Below, one piece after another: positions 42,328 through 51,115 of a stretch of 64,000 nucleotides of DNA. Source of the stretch: Microbacterium paraoxydans (GTDB lineage Bacteria; Actinomycetota; Actinomycetes; Actinomycetales; Microbacteriaceae); contig NZ_JAGTUK010000002.1 in the NCBI RefSeq assembly GCF_018224615.1, positions 62,001-126,000 on the forward strand. Reading direction: 5' to 3'. The notes under the pieces are model-generated. The model made no database searches. It worked only from the letters and a program-made list of their open reading frames with translations, and was not told the origin of the DNA. Position 1 is the first letter of the stretch; each line of letters opens with the position of its first letter. The position numbers were made by a program, and so were the translations under genes.

Positions 42328-43681
42328 GGTTCTCCTTCTGATCGGTGGGCGGGGTGGTGGGGGTGGTGCGGCTGCGGCCCCAGCGGGCGATGGCGTACAG
42401 CACGCCGCCCACCGCGAGCAGGATCGCCCCGAACAGCCACACCTGCGGGCGCTGCTGGGTGAGCAGCAGGATGCAGGACCCGATGCCGAGCACCGGCACG
42501 AAGGTCCAGACGCGGAAGTGGTCGTGCTCCACGCGGTCGCGCCGCAGCACCAGCACCGAGACGTTCACGCTGAGGAACACCACGAGCAGCAGCAGCACGA
42601 CCGTCTCGGCCAGGGTCGCCAGGTCGCCGACGAGCGTGAGACCCATCGCGACGAGGGTGGTCGTGAGGATCGCCACCCACGGGGTCTTGCGGCGCGGCAG
42701 CACGCGGCCGAGCACCGACGGCAGCAGGTTCTGCTCGGCCATGCCGTAGGTGAGACGGCTGACCATGATCATGGTCAGCAGGGCGCCGTTGGCGACGGCG
42801 ATGAGTGCGATGAGGCTGAACAGCCACGACGGCACGCTCACGCCGGTGGCCTCGACCACCGCGAGCAGCGGGCCGCTCGACTCCTGCAGCTCCGACGAGG
42901 GCAGGGCGACCGCGCTCGCCAGGCCCACCAGCACGTACACGACCCCGGCCGTGAGCAGGGCCCCGAACAGCGCGCGGGGGTAGGTGCGCCGCGGATCTTT
43001 GACCTCTTCGATCATGTTCGCCGAGGTCTCGAACCCCACGAACGAGTAGTACGCGATCACCGCGCCGGACAGCACGGCCAGTGCCACGTTCGACCCGTCG
43101 GGGGCGGCCATCGCGCGCGACACGTCGCCACCGCCACCGCCGACGAACACCGCGACCACGACGATCACGATCACCAGTCCGCTCAGTTCGATCGCGGTCA
43201 TCACCAGGTTCGCGCCCATCGACTCACGGATGCCCCGGGCGTTCAGCAGGCCGACGAGCGCGAGGAAGGCGATCGCGACGGGGATGGTCGGCAGATCGAC
43301 GAACGTGCCGAGATAGTCGCCCGCGAACGCGATCGCGAGCCCCGCGGCGCTGGTCACCCCGGCCGCGAGCATGCTGAAGCCCACCAGGAACGACACCAGC
43401 GGGCTGTGGAAGGCGCGTTCGGCGAACACGGCGGCACCGCCCGCGCGCGGGTACTTGGTGACCAGCTCGGCATAGGAGCCGGCCGTGAGCAGCGCCAGCA
43501 GCAGCGCCAGCACCAGGGGCGCCCACAGCAGGCCGCCGACCTTGCCCGACAGTACCCCCATGAGCGCGTAGATGCCCGCGCCGAGCACGTCACCGAGGAT
43601 GAACGCGAACAGCAGGGGACCGGTGATCGCGCGACGGAGCCGGTCGGGCGCCTCGGTGCGGGGCTGAGTCTGGGAGGTCAT
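42314..43681 (-). CDS. APC superfamily amino acid permease
   Basis: A 455-residue amino acid/polyamine/organocation permease with about twelve helices. LFAFILGDVLGAGIYALMGVLSG is the unwound first-helix motif of the superfamily; AVIAYYSFVGFETSANMIEEVKDPRRTYPRAL is the conserved helix-6 and loop region. Leaderless promoter TAGCGT upstream. Substrate is not predictable from the sequence. A small acidic protein gene overlaps its end. Confidence 0.9.
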   Translation of the reverse strand: MTSQTQPRTEAPDRLRRAITGPLLFAFILGDVLGAGIYALMGVLSGKVGGLLWAPLVLALLLALLTAGSYAELVTKYPRAGGAAVFAERAFHSPLVSFLVGFSMLAAGVTSAAGLAIAFAGDYLGTFVDLPTIPVAIAFLALVGLLNARGIRESMGANLVMTAIELSGLVIVIVVVAVFVGGGGGDVSRAMAAPDGSNVALAVLSGAVIAYYSFVGFETSANMIEEVKDPRRTYPRALFGALLTAGVVYVLVGLASAVALPSSELQESSGPLLAVVEATGVSVPSWLFSLIALIAVANGALLTMIMVSRLTYGMAEQNLLPSVLGRVLPRRKTPWVAILTTTLVAMGLTLVGDLATLAETVVLLLLVVFLSVNVSVLVLRRDRVEHDHFRVWTFVPVLGIGSCILLLTQQRPQVWLFGAILLAVGGVLYAIARWGRSRTTPTTPPTDQKENHEHA

Positions 43682-43687
43682 GCTCGC

Positions 43688-43693
43688 ACGCTA
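43688..43693 (-). promoter_or_regulatory. -10 box of the APC permease gene (leaderless)
   Basis: On the minus strand TAGCGT, 6 nt (GCGAGC), ATG at 43681. The remaining 230 nt up to the aquaporin gene contain no further visible gene. Confidence 0.5.
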
Positions 43694-43920
43694 GGGCCCG
43701 GCCGCCGCGAGGGGCACGGGCTTGACAGGGGTGCGACGCATGCGCGACGGCGGGGCGTCCGCAGGCTCCGGCCGCGTCCAGCGAATACACAGGAAAGCCG
43801 CGCGGCTCCTCATCCTGACGCGGGGGAACCGCTATCGTCAGTGCCGCAAGGCGGGTCGTCGGCTTCGAATTGCCGAGCGGACGGGGGGCCGCCTTCAGTG
43901 ACACAGAAAAGGGCACACTC

Positions 43921-44571
43921 ATGACCGGTACACCGCGGAAGGCCATCGCCGAAGCGATCGCCACCTTCCTCTTCGTCCTCGCGATCATCGCGGCCGTCAA
44001 CAGCGGCGGCCCGCTGACGCCGCTGGCGATCGGCTTCACGCTGATGGTGCTCGTGTACTCCACGGGCCACATCTCCGGCGCTCACCTGAACCCCGCCGTC
44101 TCGCTCGGCGTGTTCCTCCGCGGCGGCCTCAGCGTCGCCGACTTCGTCGCCTACCTGATCGCCCAGTTCGCGGGTGGCGCGCTCGCCGCGCTCGCCGCGC
44201 TCGCCGTGTGGCCCGCGGGCGACAAGGCCATGGTGATCGAGGTCGGCCCCGCGTTCCTGGTCGAGGCACTGTTCACGCTCATCCTCGTGTGGGTCGTGCT
44301 GAACACCGCCACGTCGAAGGACACCGCGGGCAACTCCTTCTACGGCCTCGCGATCGGTGCGACCGTGTTCATCGGTGCCGCCACGGTCGGCTCGATCTCG
44401 GGCGGCGGTTTCAACCCCGCCGTCGCGCTCGGCCTCTCGGTCAGCGGCCACTTCGCGTGGAGCTCGCTGTGGCTCTACATCGTGGCCCCGGCCGTGGGCG
44501 CGATCATCGCCGCCGTGCTGTTCCGCGTGCTCAACACCGACGACGCGAAGAAGATCGCCGCCGCCGAGTGA
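43921..44571 (+). CDS. MIP/aquaporin family channel with altered second NPA motif
   Basis: A 216-residue channel with six helices and two half-helices. First motif: HLNPAV (57-59 NPA). Second motif: GGFNPAVAL (165-167 NPA), where residue 168 is Val; in classical water and glycerol channels this is the Arg of the selectivity filter (NPAR). Length is slightly short for aquaporins. The start at 43921 follows GAAAAGGG; an earlier in-frame start would add 17 non-family residues. A hairpin terminator follows. Substrate: water, glycerol or another small neutral solute; the missing Arg makes a standard water filter doubtful. Confidence 0.85.
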   Translation: MTGTPRKAIAEAIATFLFVLAIIAAVNSGGPLTPLAIGFTLMVLVYSTGHISGAHLNPAVSLGVFLRGGLSVADFVAYLIAQFAGGALAALAALAVWPAGDKAMVIEVGPAFLVEALFTLILVWVVLNTATSKDTAGNSFYGLAIGATVFIGAATVGSISGGGFNPAVALGLSVSGHFAWSSLWLYIVAPAVGAIIAAVLFRVLNTDDAKKIAAAE

Positions 44572-44583
44572 CACCGTGACACC

Positions 44584-44615
44584 GAAGCGCCGCATCCTCC
44601 GGGGTGCGGCGCTTC
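44584..44615. terminator. Terminator after the aquaporin gene
   Basis: Fourteen-base-pair stem (44584-44597 with 44602-44615, one G-T pair), loop TCCG, located between two convergent genes. Confidence 0.85.
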
Positions 44616-44628
44616 TGCGTGTACGGGG

Positions 44629-45666
44629 TCAGCGGCGGGTGAGGCGACGACCGAGGCGACGGCGCAGCGCGGCGGACACCACGGCGACCACCGTGCCCAC
44701 GGCCACGCCGATGAGCGTCTCGAGCACGCGGTCGGTCAGCAGCTCGTCGACCGGGGTGGGGGCGGCGAGGTGCACCATCAGCAGCGCGAGCGGGGTGACG
44801 AACACCATCGCGATGCCGTAGTTGCGGCCGATGAACAGCTCCGCGGCCCCCTGCAGCAGCACGACGAGCGCGATCACGGCGATCGGGGGAAGGTCGAGCG
44901 CCAGGACTCCGGCGGCCACGAGCACGCCGAGCAGCGTGCCGACCAGGCGCTGAATGCCGCGGATGATGCGGGCGTTGAGCTGCGCGCCGCTCACGGCCGC
45001 GACCGCGCCGACCGCCGCCCAGTACCAGTGAGTGCCGCCGAGCAGCAGCCCCACGATCGCGGCGCCGAGGATCGCGACCGCCACCGAGACCGCCATCTCG
45101 ACCGCGACGGGGCCCACGGTCGGGCGGGCCTTCGGCGCCCCCTCCCCGGTGGTGCGCGTGACGACGGCCACCAAGGCCGTGAGCGTCAGGCCGAACAGCA
45201 CGCTCGCACCACCCACCAGCAGCACGGCGCCGAACGAGGCCGGGGTGGCGGGGATGGTGGCACACGCCCCGGTCGCGAACACGGTGAACAGCGGGCCCGG
45301 CGGATGCCAGTGCATGACGTAGGCGAGCAGGGTGACCCCGGCCGCGACCACCGCGACGACCACGGCGCTGAGCACGGCGGGTGCGGCGAGCACCGACAGC
45401 GCCGTGCCGATCAGCATCGCGGCGAGCAGCACCCCGCCCGCGCTGGCCTGCATGCGGAGGCGGTCGCGGAACGCGTCGTGGCGGCCGTACAGCGCGGCGA
45501 AGGCGCCGAAGCTGGCGTAGATGCTGAGGTCGAGGCGGCCGAGCGCCCAGAGCACGAGCAGCGGGACGGCGACGCTCACGGCAGCACGGATCGCCACCCG
45601 GTGGTCGCCGCGGTGCGGGCCGACGCGCAGGACCCCCGTCCACACTCGTCCCTGCGATTCCGCCAC
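44629..45666 (-). CDS. FUSC family membrane protein
   Basis: A 345-residue membrane protein of the fusaric acid resistance-like (FUSC/YccS) superfamily, with two blocks of hydrophobic helices: AIRAAVSVAVPLLVLWALGRLD to about 175, and ILGAAIVGLLLGGTHWYWAAVG onward. The motif ASFGAFAALYGRHDAFRDRLR between helices is family-typical. It ends in a short Arg-rich cytoplasmic tail. These proteins are thought to export aromatic or other acidic compounds; no direct evidence here. GTG start, leaderless promoter TAGGCT. Confidence 0.87.
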   Translation of the reverse strand: MAESQGRVWTGVLRVGPHRGDHRVAIRAAVSVAVPLLVLWALGRLDLSIYASFGAFAALYGRHDAFRDRLRMQASAGGVLLAAMLIGTALSVLAAPAVLSAVVVAVVAAGVTLLAYVMHWHPPGPLFTVFATGACATIPATPASFGAVLLVGGASVLFGLTLTALVAVVTRTTGEGAPKARPTVGPVAVEMAVSVAVAILGAAIVGLLLGGTHWYWAAVGAVAAVSGAQLNARIIRGIQRLVGTLLGVLVAAGVLALDLPPIAVIALVVLLQGAAELFIGRNYGIAMVFVTPLALLMVHLAAPTPVDELLTDRVLETLIGVAVGTVVAVVSAALRRRLGRRLTRR

Positions 45667-45672
45667 CGATCC

Positions 45673-45678
45673 AGCCTA
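45673..45678 (-). promoter_or_regulatory. -10 box of the FUSC gene (leaderless)
   Basis: On the minus strand TAGGCT, 6 nt (GGATCG), GTG at 45666. Confidence 0.55.
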
Positions 45679-45730
45679 CGTCCGTCGCCCGGGCGTCCGG
45701 TCGTCCGTGGCGCTGTGCGAGGGTGGGAGG

Positions 45731-46549
45731 GTGACCACGACCCCACCGCCCGCCCGCACGCTCCTGGTCGGTTTCGGCAAGCTCGGCGCCCGGCTCGCCC
45801 CGCGGCTGATCGCCGATGGGGGAGAGGTCGTGGCGCTCCGGCGCACCGACGCCGCCCTGCCCGCGGGCGTGGCCGGGGTGGTGGGAGACCTGGCCGCCCC
45901 GCTGCCGGAGCCCCTGCCCGCCGTGGACGCCGTGGTGATCACGCTGCCGCCCGGCGAGGGGCCCTCCGCGTATCCGGCGATGCTGGGGCACCTGTCCGCG
46001 GCCCTGCCCTCCCGGCCGTCGCGCACCGTGTTCGTGTCGTCCACGGGTGTCTTCGACGGGCCGGGGAGCCCCGTGCCGCTGACCGAGCGCGATGCCCCGG
46101 AGCCGACCACCGATCGCGGTCGCGGGCTGCGCGACGGGGAGCGCGCGGCGATCGACCTGTTCGATGCGGTGGTCGTGCGCCCCGCGGGGATCTACGGTCC
46201 GGGGCGCGAGTTCCTGGTGCGGCGCGTGCGGGAGGGCGCGGCCGTGACCCATCGCCGCCGCACGAACCGCATCCATGAGAGCGACCTGGTGCGCACGCTC
46301 GACCTGCTGCTGCGCCTGCCGGAGCCGCCGTCGCTCGTGCATGCGGTCGACGAGCGCCCGGTACCGCTGGGCGACGTGGTGGCGTTCCTCGCCCGGCGCC
46401 TCGGTGTGCCGGTGCCCCCGGACGACGGCGGCGACGCGAGCGGCCACGTCTACGACGGCGCGCTGCTGCGATCCCTGCTCGGGCCGCTCGAGTTCCCGAC
46501 GTTCGAGGAGGGCTACGCCGCCATGCTCGACCGCGACGCCTCCGCCTGA
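45731..46549 (+). CDS. NAD(P)-binding epimerase/dehydratase-like protein (YeeZ type)
   Basis: A 272-residue extended SDR-like protein. The nucleotide loop is LLVGFGKLGARLAPRL; VFVSSTGVFDGPG is the Ser strand; the usual Tyr-x-x-x-Lys is not evident, as in the YeeZ subgroup. VVVRPAGIYGPGREFLV and RIHESDLVRTLDLLLR follow. It is divergent from the FUSC gene by 64 nt and reads GTG at 45731 after GGGAGG. Reaction unknown, probably a nucleotide-sugar or small-molecule oxidoreductase. Confidence 0.82.
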   Translation: MTTTPPPARTLLVGFGKLGARLAPRLIADGGEVVALRRTDAALPAGVAGVVGDLAAPLPEPLPAVDAVVITLPPGEGPSAYPAMLGHLSAALPSRPSRTVFVSSTGVFDGPGSPVPLTERDAPEPTTDRGRGLRDGERAAIDLFDAVVVRPAGIYGPGREFLVRRVREGAAVTHRRRTNRIHESDLVRTLDLLLRLPEPPSLVHAVDERPVPLGDVVAFLARRLGVPVPPDDGGDASGHVYDGALLRSLLGPLEFPTFEEGYAAMLDRDASA

Positions 46550-46645
46550 GCCCCGCCCGCCCGACTCCGGCGTGCGGCTGACCGTCTGGTGCTAGCACAG
46601 AACGGTCACCTGCCGCCGTGATCGAGCGATCTCGGCGCGCTTCGA

Positions 46646-46675
46646 TTGACTTGTCTGACGTCTGATATCTACCGT
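46646..46675 (+). promoter_or_regulatory. Promoter of the second CUT1 operon with internal repeats
   Basis: TTGACT (-35, 46646-46651), 18 nt, TACCGT (-10, 46670-46675). In the spacer GTCTGA occurs twice (46653-46658 and 46660-46665), 7 nt apart, with a GACGTC palindrome between, a likely repressor site (GntR-like appearance). The start codon is at 46717 after AAAGGAG. The rest of the 167-nt spacer shows nothing else. Confidence 0.55.
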
Positions 46676-46716
46676 CGGAGTGTCCGAGCTATGCACCAGC
46701 AACAAAGGAGTTCCTC

Positions 46717-48096
46717 ATGGCTTTCCCCTACCCCGATAAGGGATCGCGCGCCCGGCTGCGCACCATGACCCTCGCCGCAGCCGCCGCGGTCAGCGTCGTG
46801 GCTCTCGCCTCCTGTGCCGGCACCACCCCCGACTCCGACACAGCAGCAGGAGACGGCGAGCTCAGCGGCGAGGTGGTCTTCTGGCACAGCTTCACCCAGG
46901 GTCCCCGCGCCGAGTACATGGAGCGCATGGCCGAGGAATTCGAGGCGGAGCACCCCGACGTCGACATCACGATCGAGACATTCAGCTGGGGCGAGTTCCA
47001 GACCAAGTGGACCACCGGCCTCGCCGCCGGCCAGGTGCCCGACCTGTCCACCGCGCAACCGAACCAGGTCGTGCAGATGATCAACGTGGGCGCGCTCGCC
47101 CCGGTCGACGACGTGATCGACGCCATCGGCCGCGACCGCTTCACCGAGGCCGCGCTCGGCGAGGGCACCCTCGACGGCGTCTCCTACTCGCTGCCGATCT
47201 ACTCCCACGCCCAGGTCATGTGGTACCGCGCCGATCTGCTCGAGGCCGCGGGGCTCGAGGTGCCGGAGACGTGGGACGAGCTCAAGGACGCGGCCGTCGC
47301 GCTCACCACCGGCCCCGACCAGTACGGGCTCGCGGTGCCGATGGGCACCAACGACCTCATGGGCACGCGCTTCCTCAACTTCTACCTCCAGTCGGCGGGC
47401 GAGAGCCTGCTCAAGGCGGACGGACGCGCCAACCTCACCTCCGACGCCGCGATCGACGGCATCGAGTACTGGGTGGACATGTACGAGAAGACGTCGCCCG
47501 AGGGGAGCGTCAACTACAACGTGCTCGACCAGGCGACGCTGTTCTACCAGGGCAAGACCGCGTTCGACTTCAACTCCGGGTTCCAGATCTCCGGCGTCGT
47601 CGGCACCTCCCCGCAGCTGGAATCGGTGATCAAGGCCGCGCCGCTGCCGCGCCTGGAGAAGGGCGACGAGCTGTACGGCGGGGAGACCTCCAATATCGCC
47701 ACGGTCGTCTGGCAGAAGAGCGAGGTGCAGGAGGAGGCGAAGGCGTTCCTCGAGTTCCTCTACCAGGACGAGGACTACATCGACTTCCTGCACTCGGTCC
47801 CCGGCGGCATGCTGCCCTCACTGCAGGACATCGCCGAGAACGAGGCCTACCTCGACGACGAGACCTTGCAGCGCCATGCCGACAGCGTCGCGGTCATCGG
47901 CGAGGCGGTTCCGGCCGGCACCGCGATCGGCATGGAGACCGGTCCGCTCGTGCAGTCCGGCATCCTCACCAGTCAGGCCGTGATCGAGAAGATGCTGCAG
48001 GACATCGTTCTCAACGGCACCGACGTCAAGACCGCCGCGAAGGCGGCGGAGGATCAGCTCAACCAGCTGTTCGTCGCCTCCGGTGTTTCGTTCTGA
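46717..48096 (+). CDS. CUT1 ABC importer, sugar-binding lipoprotein
   Basis: A 459-residue family-1 solute-binding protein. Signal peptide and lipobox ALASC (Cys30 or close), then VVFWHSFTQGPRAEYMERMAEEFEAEHPDVDI in two parts, QVPDLSTAQPNQV, and LEVPETWDELKDAA, all typical of sugar binders. Operon order is binding protein, two permeases, Gfo/Idh/MocA oxidoreductase, AraC regulator. Not closely alike to the binding protein at 5936, so a different sugar is expected; the oxidoreductase suggests a sugar that is oxidised or inverted (inositol-like or uronate-like). Confidence 0.93.
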   Translation: MAFPYPDKGSRARLRTMTLAAAAAVSVVALASCAGTTPDSDTAAGDGELSGEVVFWHSFTQGPRAEYMERMAEEFEAEHPDVDITIETFSWGEFQTKWTTGLAAGQVPDLSTAQPNQVVQMINVGALAPVDDVIDAIGRDRFTEAALGEGTLDGVSYSLPIYSHAQVMWYRADLLEAAGLEVPETWDELKDAAVALTTGPDQYGLAVPMGTNDLMGTRFLNFYLQSAGESLLKADGRANLTSDAAIDGIEYWVDMYEKTSPEGSVNYNVLDQATLFYQGKTAFDFNSGFQISGVVGTSPQLESVIKAAPLPRLEKGDELYGGETSNIATVVWQKSEVQEEAKAFLEFLYQDEDYIDFLHSVPGGMLPSLQDIAENEAYLDDETLQRHADSVAVIGEAVPAGTAIGMETGPLVQSGILTSQAVIEKMLQDIVLNGTDVKTAAKAAEDQLNQLFVASGVSF

Positions 48097-48145
48097 GCCC
48101 CACCCCGGGTCTGGTCGCCCCGCGCGACCGGACCCCGGGTCCGCC

Positions 48146-49039
48146 ATGACCTCCCGCTCCCGTCGCACCGTGCACCTCACGGGGGTGCTGTTCGTCGCCC
48201 CGTCCCTGCTGATCGTGGTGCTGCTGCTCTTCTACCCGGTGGTGTCGAGCGTCGTCTACAGCTTCACCAATCGGCATCTGCTGCGGCCCGCCGTCGAGTT
48301 CGTCGGCATCGACAACTTCGTCGCCGTGCTGCAGAGCGAGCAGTTCTGGAACGCGTTCCGGGTGTCGCTGCTGTGGACCGTCGCGTCGATCGCCGGGCAG
48401 CTGCTCGTCGGTTTCGTCGCCGCGATCGCGCTCAACCGCATCCGCCACCTCACCGGGCTGTTCCGCACGCTCCTGATCATCCCCTGGGCGTTCCCCGCGA
48501 TCGTGATCGCGTTCGGCTGGCGCTGGATCCTCAACGACGTCTACGGGTTCCTGCCGAACCTGCTCACGCGGCTCGGACTCACCGCGCAGAACGTGAGCTT
48601 CCTGTCCAACCCCGACGTGGTGATGCTGACCGTGCTGGCCATCAACATCTGGTTCGGCGCGCCCCTGTTCATGGTCAACATCCTCGCGGCGCTGAAGACC
48701 GTGCCGAAGGAGCAGTTCGAGGCGGCGACCGTCGACGGGGCCAACGGGTGGCAACGGTTCGCGTTCATCACCCTGCCGCACGTGAAGAAGGTCGTCGGGT
48801 TGCTGGTCATCCTGCGCAGCATCTGGGTGTTCAACAACTTCGAGCTGCTGTTCCTGCTCACCGGCGGCGGGCCGGCCGGGCTCACCGAGACGCTGCCGAT
48901 CTTCGCGTACCGCACCGGCTGGGGGCTCCAGCAGCTCGGCGTCGCCTCGGCCATCACCGTGCTGCTGCTGCTCTTCCTCCTGCTGCTCGGAGCGCTCGCG
49001 TTCCGGCTGCTCGACCGCTGGGACAAGAAGGACGCCTGA
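48146..49039 (+). CDS. CUT1 ABC importer, permease 1
   Basis: A 297-residue MalF/UgpA-type permease; first helix VLFVAPSLLIVVLLLFYPVVSSVV, EAA loop EQFEAATVDGANGWQRFAFITLP. The ATG at 48146 is 49 nt after the binding-protein stop, without a clear ribosome binding site; an in-frame start 21 codons earlier overlaps the previous gene but adds a Pro/Gly-rich segment that is not family-like. Confidence 0.92.
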   Translation: MTSRSRRTVHLTGVLFVAPSLLIVVLLLFYPVVSSVVYSFTNRHLLRPAVEFVGIDNFVAVLQSEQFWNAFRVSLLWTVASIAGQLLVGFVAAIALNRIRHLTGLFRTLLIIPWAFPAIVIAFGWRWILNDVYGFLPNLLTRLGLTAQNVSFLSNPDVVMLTVLAINIWFGAPLFMVNILAALKTVPKEQFEAATVDGANGWQRFAFITLPHVKKVVGLLVILRSIWVFNNFELLFLLTGGGPAGLTETLPIFAYRTGWGLQQLGVASAITVLLLLFLLLLGALAFRLLDRWDKKDA

Positions 49040-49875
49040 TGTCGACGAGAACCCTGCGCCGCCTGTCCGCCGCGCCCGCCTATCTGTTCCTCACCGTGCT
49101 CGCGATCGTGTCGGTGTTCCCGCTCGTGTGGATCGTCACGTCGAGCTTCAAGAGCTCGGGCGAGCTGGCCACCGACCCGATCGGCTTCTGGCCGGACGCG
49201 TTCACGCTCGACCACTACACGCGCGTGCTGTTCGACCTGGGCATCCTCGGCAACCTCGGCAACAGCCTGTTCATCGCGCTGTCGACCACGGTCGTCACGA
49301 TCGTCGTGAGTTCGACGTGCGCCTACGGCATCGTGCGCTTCTTCCCCCGCGTCGGGCAGAAGCTCACGCAGATCCTCATCAGCACGTACATGTTCCCGCC
49401 GATCCTGCTGGCCGTGCCGTACACGCTGATCATGATCTCGCTCGGCCTGATCAACACCTACGCCGGGCTCGTGCTGGCCTACCTGTCGTTCTCGATCCCG
49501 TACGCGGTGTGGATGCTGACCGCGTTCTACCAGACCGTCCCGGTCGAGATCGAGGAGGCCGCGCAGGTCGACGGTGCCGGCCGGTTCCGGGTGTTCGCGA
49601 CCATCGCCACCCCGATCGTCGCGCCGGGCATCGTCGCCACCGCGATCTACACCTTCATCAACTCGTTCAACGAGTTCCTGTTCGCGCTGCTGTTCATCAA
49701 CAGCAGCGAACGCATGCCGATCACGGTCGCCCTGTACTCGCTCAGCGGCTCCGAGGTCCTCGACTGGGGGGCCATGCTTGCGGCCTCGGTGGTCGTGGTC
49801 GTGCCGTCCGTCGTCTTCTTCCTCTTCATCCAACGCCACATCGCCGCCGGACTCTCGGAGGGGTCCGTCAAATGA
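49039..49875 (+). CDS. CUT1 ABC importer, permease 2
   Basis: A 278-residue MalG-type permease; N-terminal helix LFLTVLAIVSVFPLVWIVTSSF, EAA loop EIEEAAQVDGAGRFRVFATIATP. ATG overlaps the preceding stop (TGATG) and its own end overlaps the oxidoreductase gene (ATGA). No ATPase gene is in this operon. Confidence 0.92.
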   Translation: MSTRTLRRLSAAPAYLFLTVLAIVSVFPLVWIVTSSFKSSGELATDPIGFWPDAFTLDHYTRVLFDLGILGNLGNSLFIALSTTVVTIVVSSTCAYGIVRFFPRVGQKLTQILISTYMFPPILLAVPYTLIMISLGLINTYAGLVLAYLSFSIPYAVWMLTAFYQTVPVEIEEAAQVDGAGRFRVFATIATPIVAPGIVATAIYTFINSFNEFLFALLFINSSERMPITVALYSLSGSEVLDWGAMLAASVVVVVPSVVFFLFIQRHIAAGLSEGSVK

Positions 49876-51038
49876 ACACAACCGTCGCATCGTCCACCGC
49901 CCGCCCTGAGCCCCACGAGGAGGTGCGCTACGGCCTGATCGGCTCCGGCTACTTCGGGCTCGCGCTCGGCCGCGGGTTCCGCCGGCTCCCCGGCGCGTCG
50001 ATCACCCGCGTCTTCGACCCGGAGAACGCCGGCAACGCCGTGCGCGAGTTCGGCGCGACGGCCACCGCGAGCATCGAGGAACTGTGCCGGAGCGACGACG
50101 TGGACGCCGTGATCGTCGCCTCGCCGAACTGGGCGCATCGCGAGGCCGTGATCGCGGCGGCCGAGGCCGGAAAGCCCATCTTCTGCGAGAAGCCCATGGC
50201 ACTGTCGTTCGAGGACTGCTCGGCGATGGTGGACGCGGCCGACGCGGCCGGGGTGCTGCTCATGTCGGGGCACGTGATGAACTTCATGAACGGCGTGCGC
50301 CGGGTCAAGCGCCTGGTCGCCGACGGCGTGCTGGGCGACATCGTCTACTGCCGCGCGGCCCGCAACGGCTGGGAGGAACCGCAGCCGTCCATCTCCTGGA
50401 AGAAGCGGCGCGAGCTCTCCGGCGGGCATCTGTACCACCACATCCACGAGCTCGACGTGGTGCAGTTCCTGCTGGGCGTGCCAGAGACGGCGACCATGGT
50501 GGGCGGCAACGTGGCGCACCGCGGCGCGCAGTTCGGCGACGAGGACGACCTGCTGCTCATCACGCTGGAGTTCCCCGGCGGGGCGTTCGCCACGCTCGAG
50601 TACGGGTCCGCGTTCCGCTGGCCGGAGCACTACCTCCTGGTGCAGGGCACGCTCGGCGCCGCTCGCATCGACATGACCGACACCGGGGTCACGGTGCGCC
50701 ACTCGGGCCGCGAGGAGCGGTTCCTGCTGCACCGCACGGAGGAGGAGGATGCGCAGCGCACCGCCATCTACGCCTCCAGCTCGACCGACGGCGGCATCAT
50801 GTACGGCAACCCGGAGAGCACCCCGCCCCTGTGGCTGAGCGGCATCGTGGAGGAGGAGACCGCGTACTTCCACGGGCTGCTGACCGGTGCCGCGCCCGAG
50901 CCGGAGTTCGCCGCGCTCACCGACGGCTCCGCGGCGCGGGCGTCCATCGCCACGGCCGACGCCCTCACGCTGTCGCTCGCCCAGGACCGCAAGGTGCGCA
51001 TCGCCGAGATCCTGGAGGGCGCGCGTGCCCACGCCTGA
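49872..51038 (+). CDS. Gfo/Idh/MocA family oxidoreductase
   Basis: A 388-residue NAD(P)-dependent sugar oxidoreductase. Rossmann loop GLIGSGYFGLALGRGF, motif CEKPMALSFEDCSAMV (the Lys of EKP is catalytic), and the C-terminal beta-sheet domain with GGHLYHHIHELDVVQFLLG. The HHIHELD motif places the active-site His. Coupled to permease 2 by ATGA, so it probably acts on the imported sugar or a derivative, oxidising a ring hydroxyl. Exact substrate unknown. Confidence 0.92.
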   Translation: MNTTVASSTARPEPHEEVRYGLIGSGYFGLALGRGFRRLPGASITRVFDPENAGNAVREFGATATASIEELCRSDDVDAVIVASPNWAHREAVIAAAEAGKPIFCEKPMALSFEDCSAMVDAADAAGVLLMSGHVMNFMNGVRRVKRLVADGVLGDIVYCRAARNGWEEPQPSISWKKRRELSGGHLYHHIHELDVVQFLLGVPETATMVGGNVAHRGAQFGDEDDLLLITLEFPGGAFATLEYGSAFRWPEHYLLVQGTLGAARIDMTDTGVTVRHSGREERFLLHRTEEEDAQRTAIYASSSTDGGIMYGNPESTPPLWLSGIVEEETAYFHGLLTGAAPEPEFAALTDGSAARASIATADALTLSLAQDRKVRIAEILEGARAHA

Positions 51039-51073
51039 CTCCGTGGCCGCGCACCGCCGTGGGTCTGCAGGCC

Positions 51074-51115
51074 ATGTACTATCGCGAGATCGAGGTGGGT
51101 CAGCTGCGTGAGTGA
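51074..51115 (+). other. 13-codon upstream reading frame overlapping the AraC start
   Basis: ATG at 51074 followed by 12 sense codons and TGA at 51113-51115, overlapping the GTG start (51108) of the AraC gene by 8 nt. It could couple translation of the regulator, or simply reflect chance: the same stretch contains TACTAT, a -10-like box. Confidence 0.25.
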
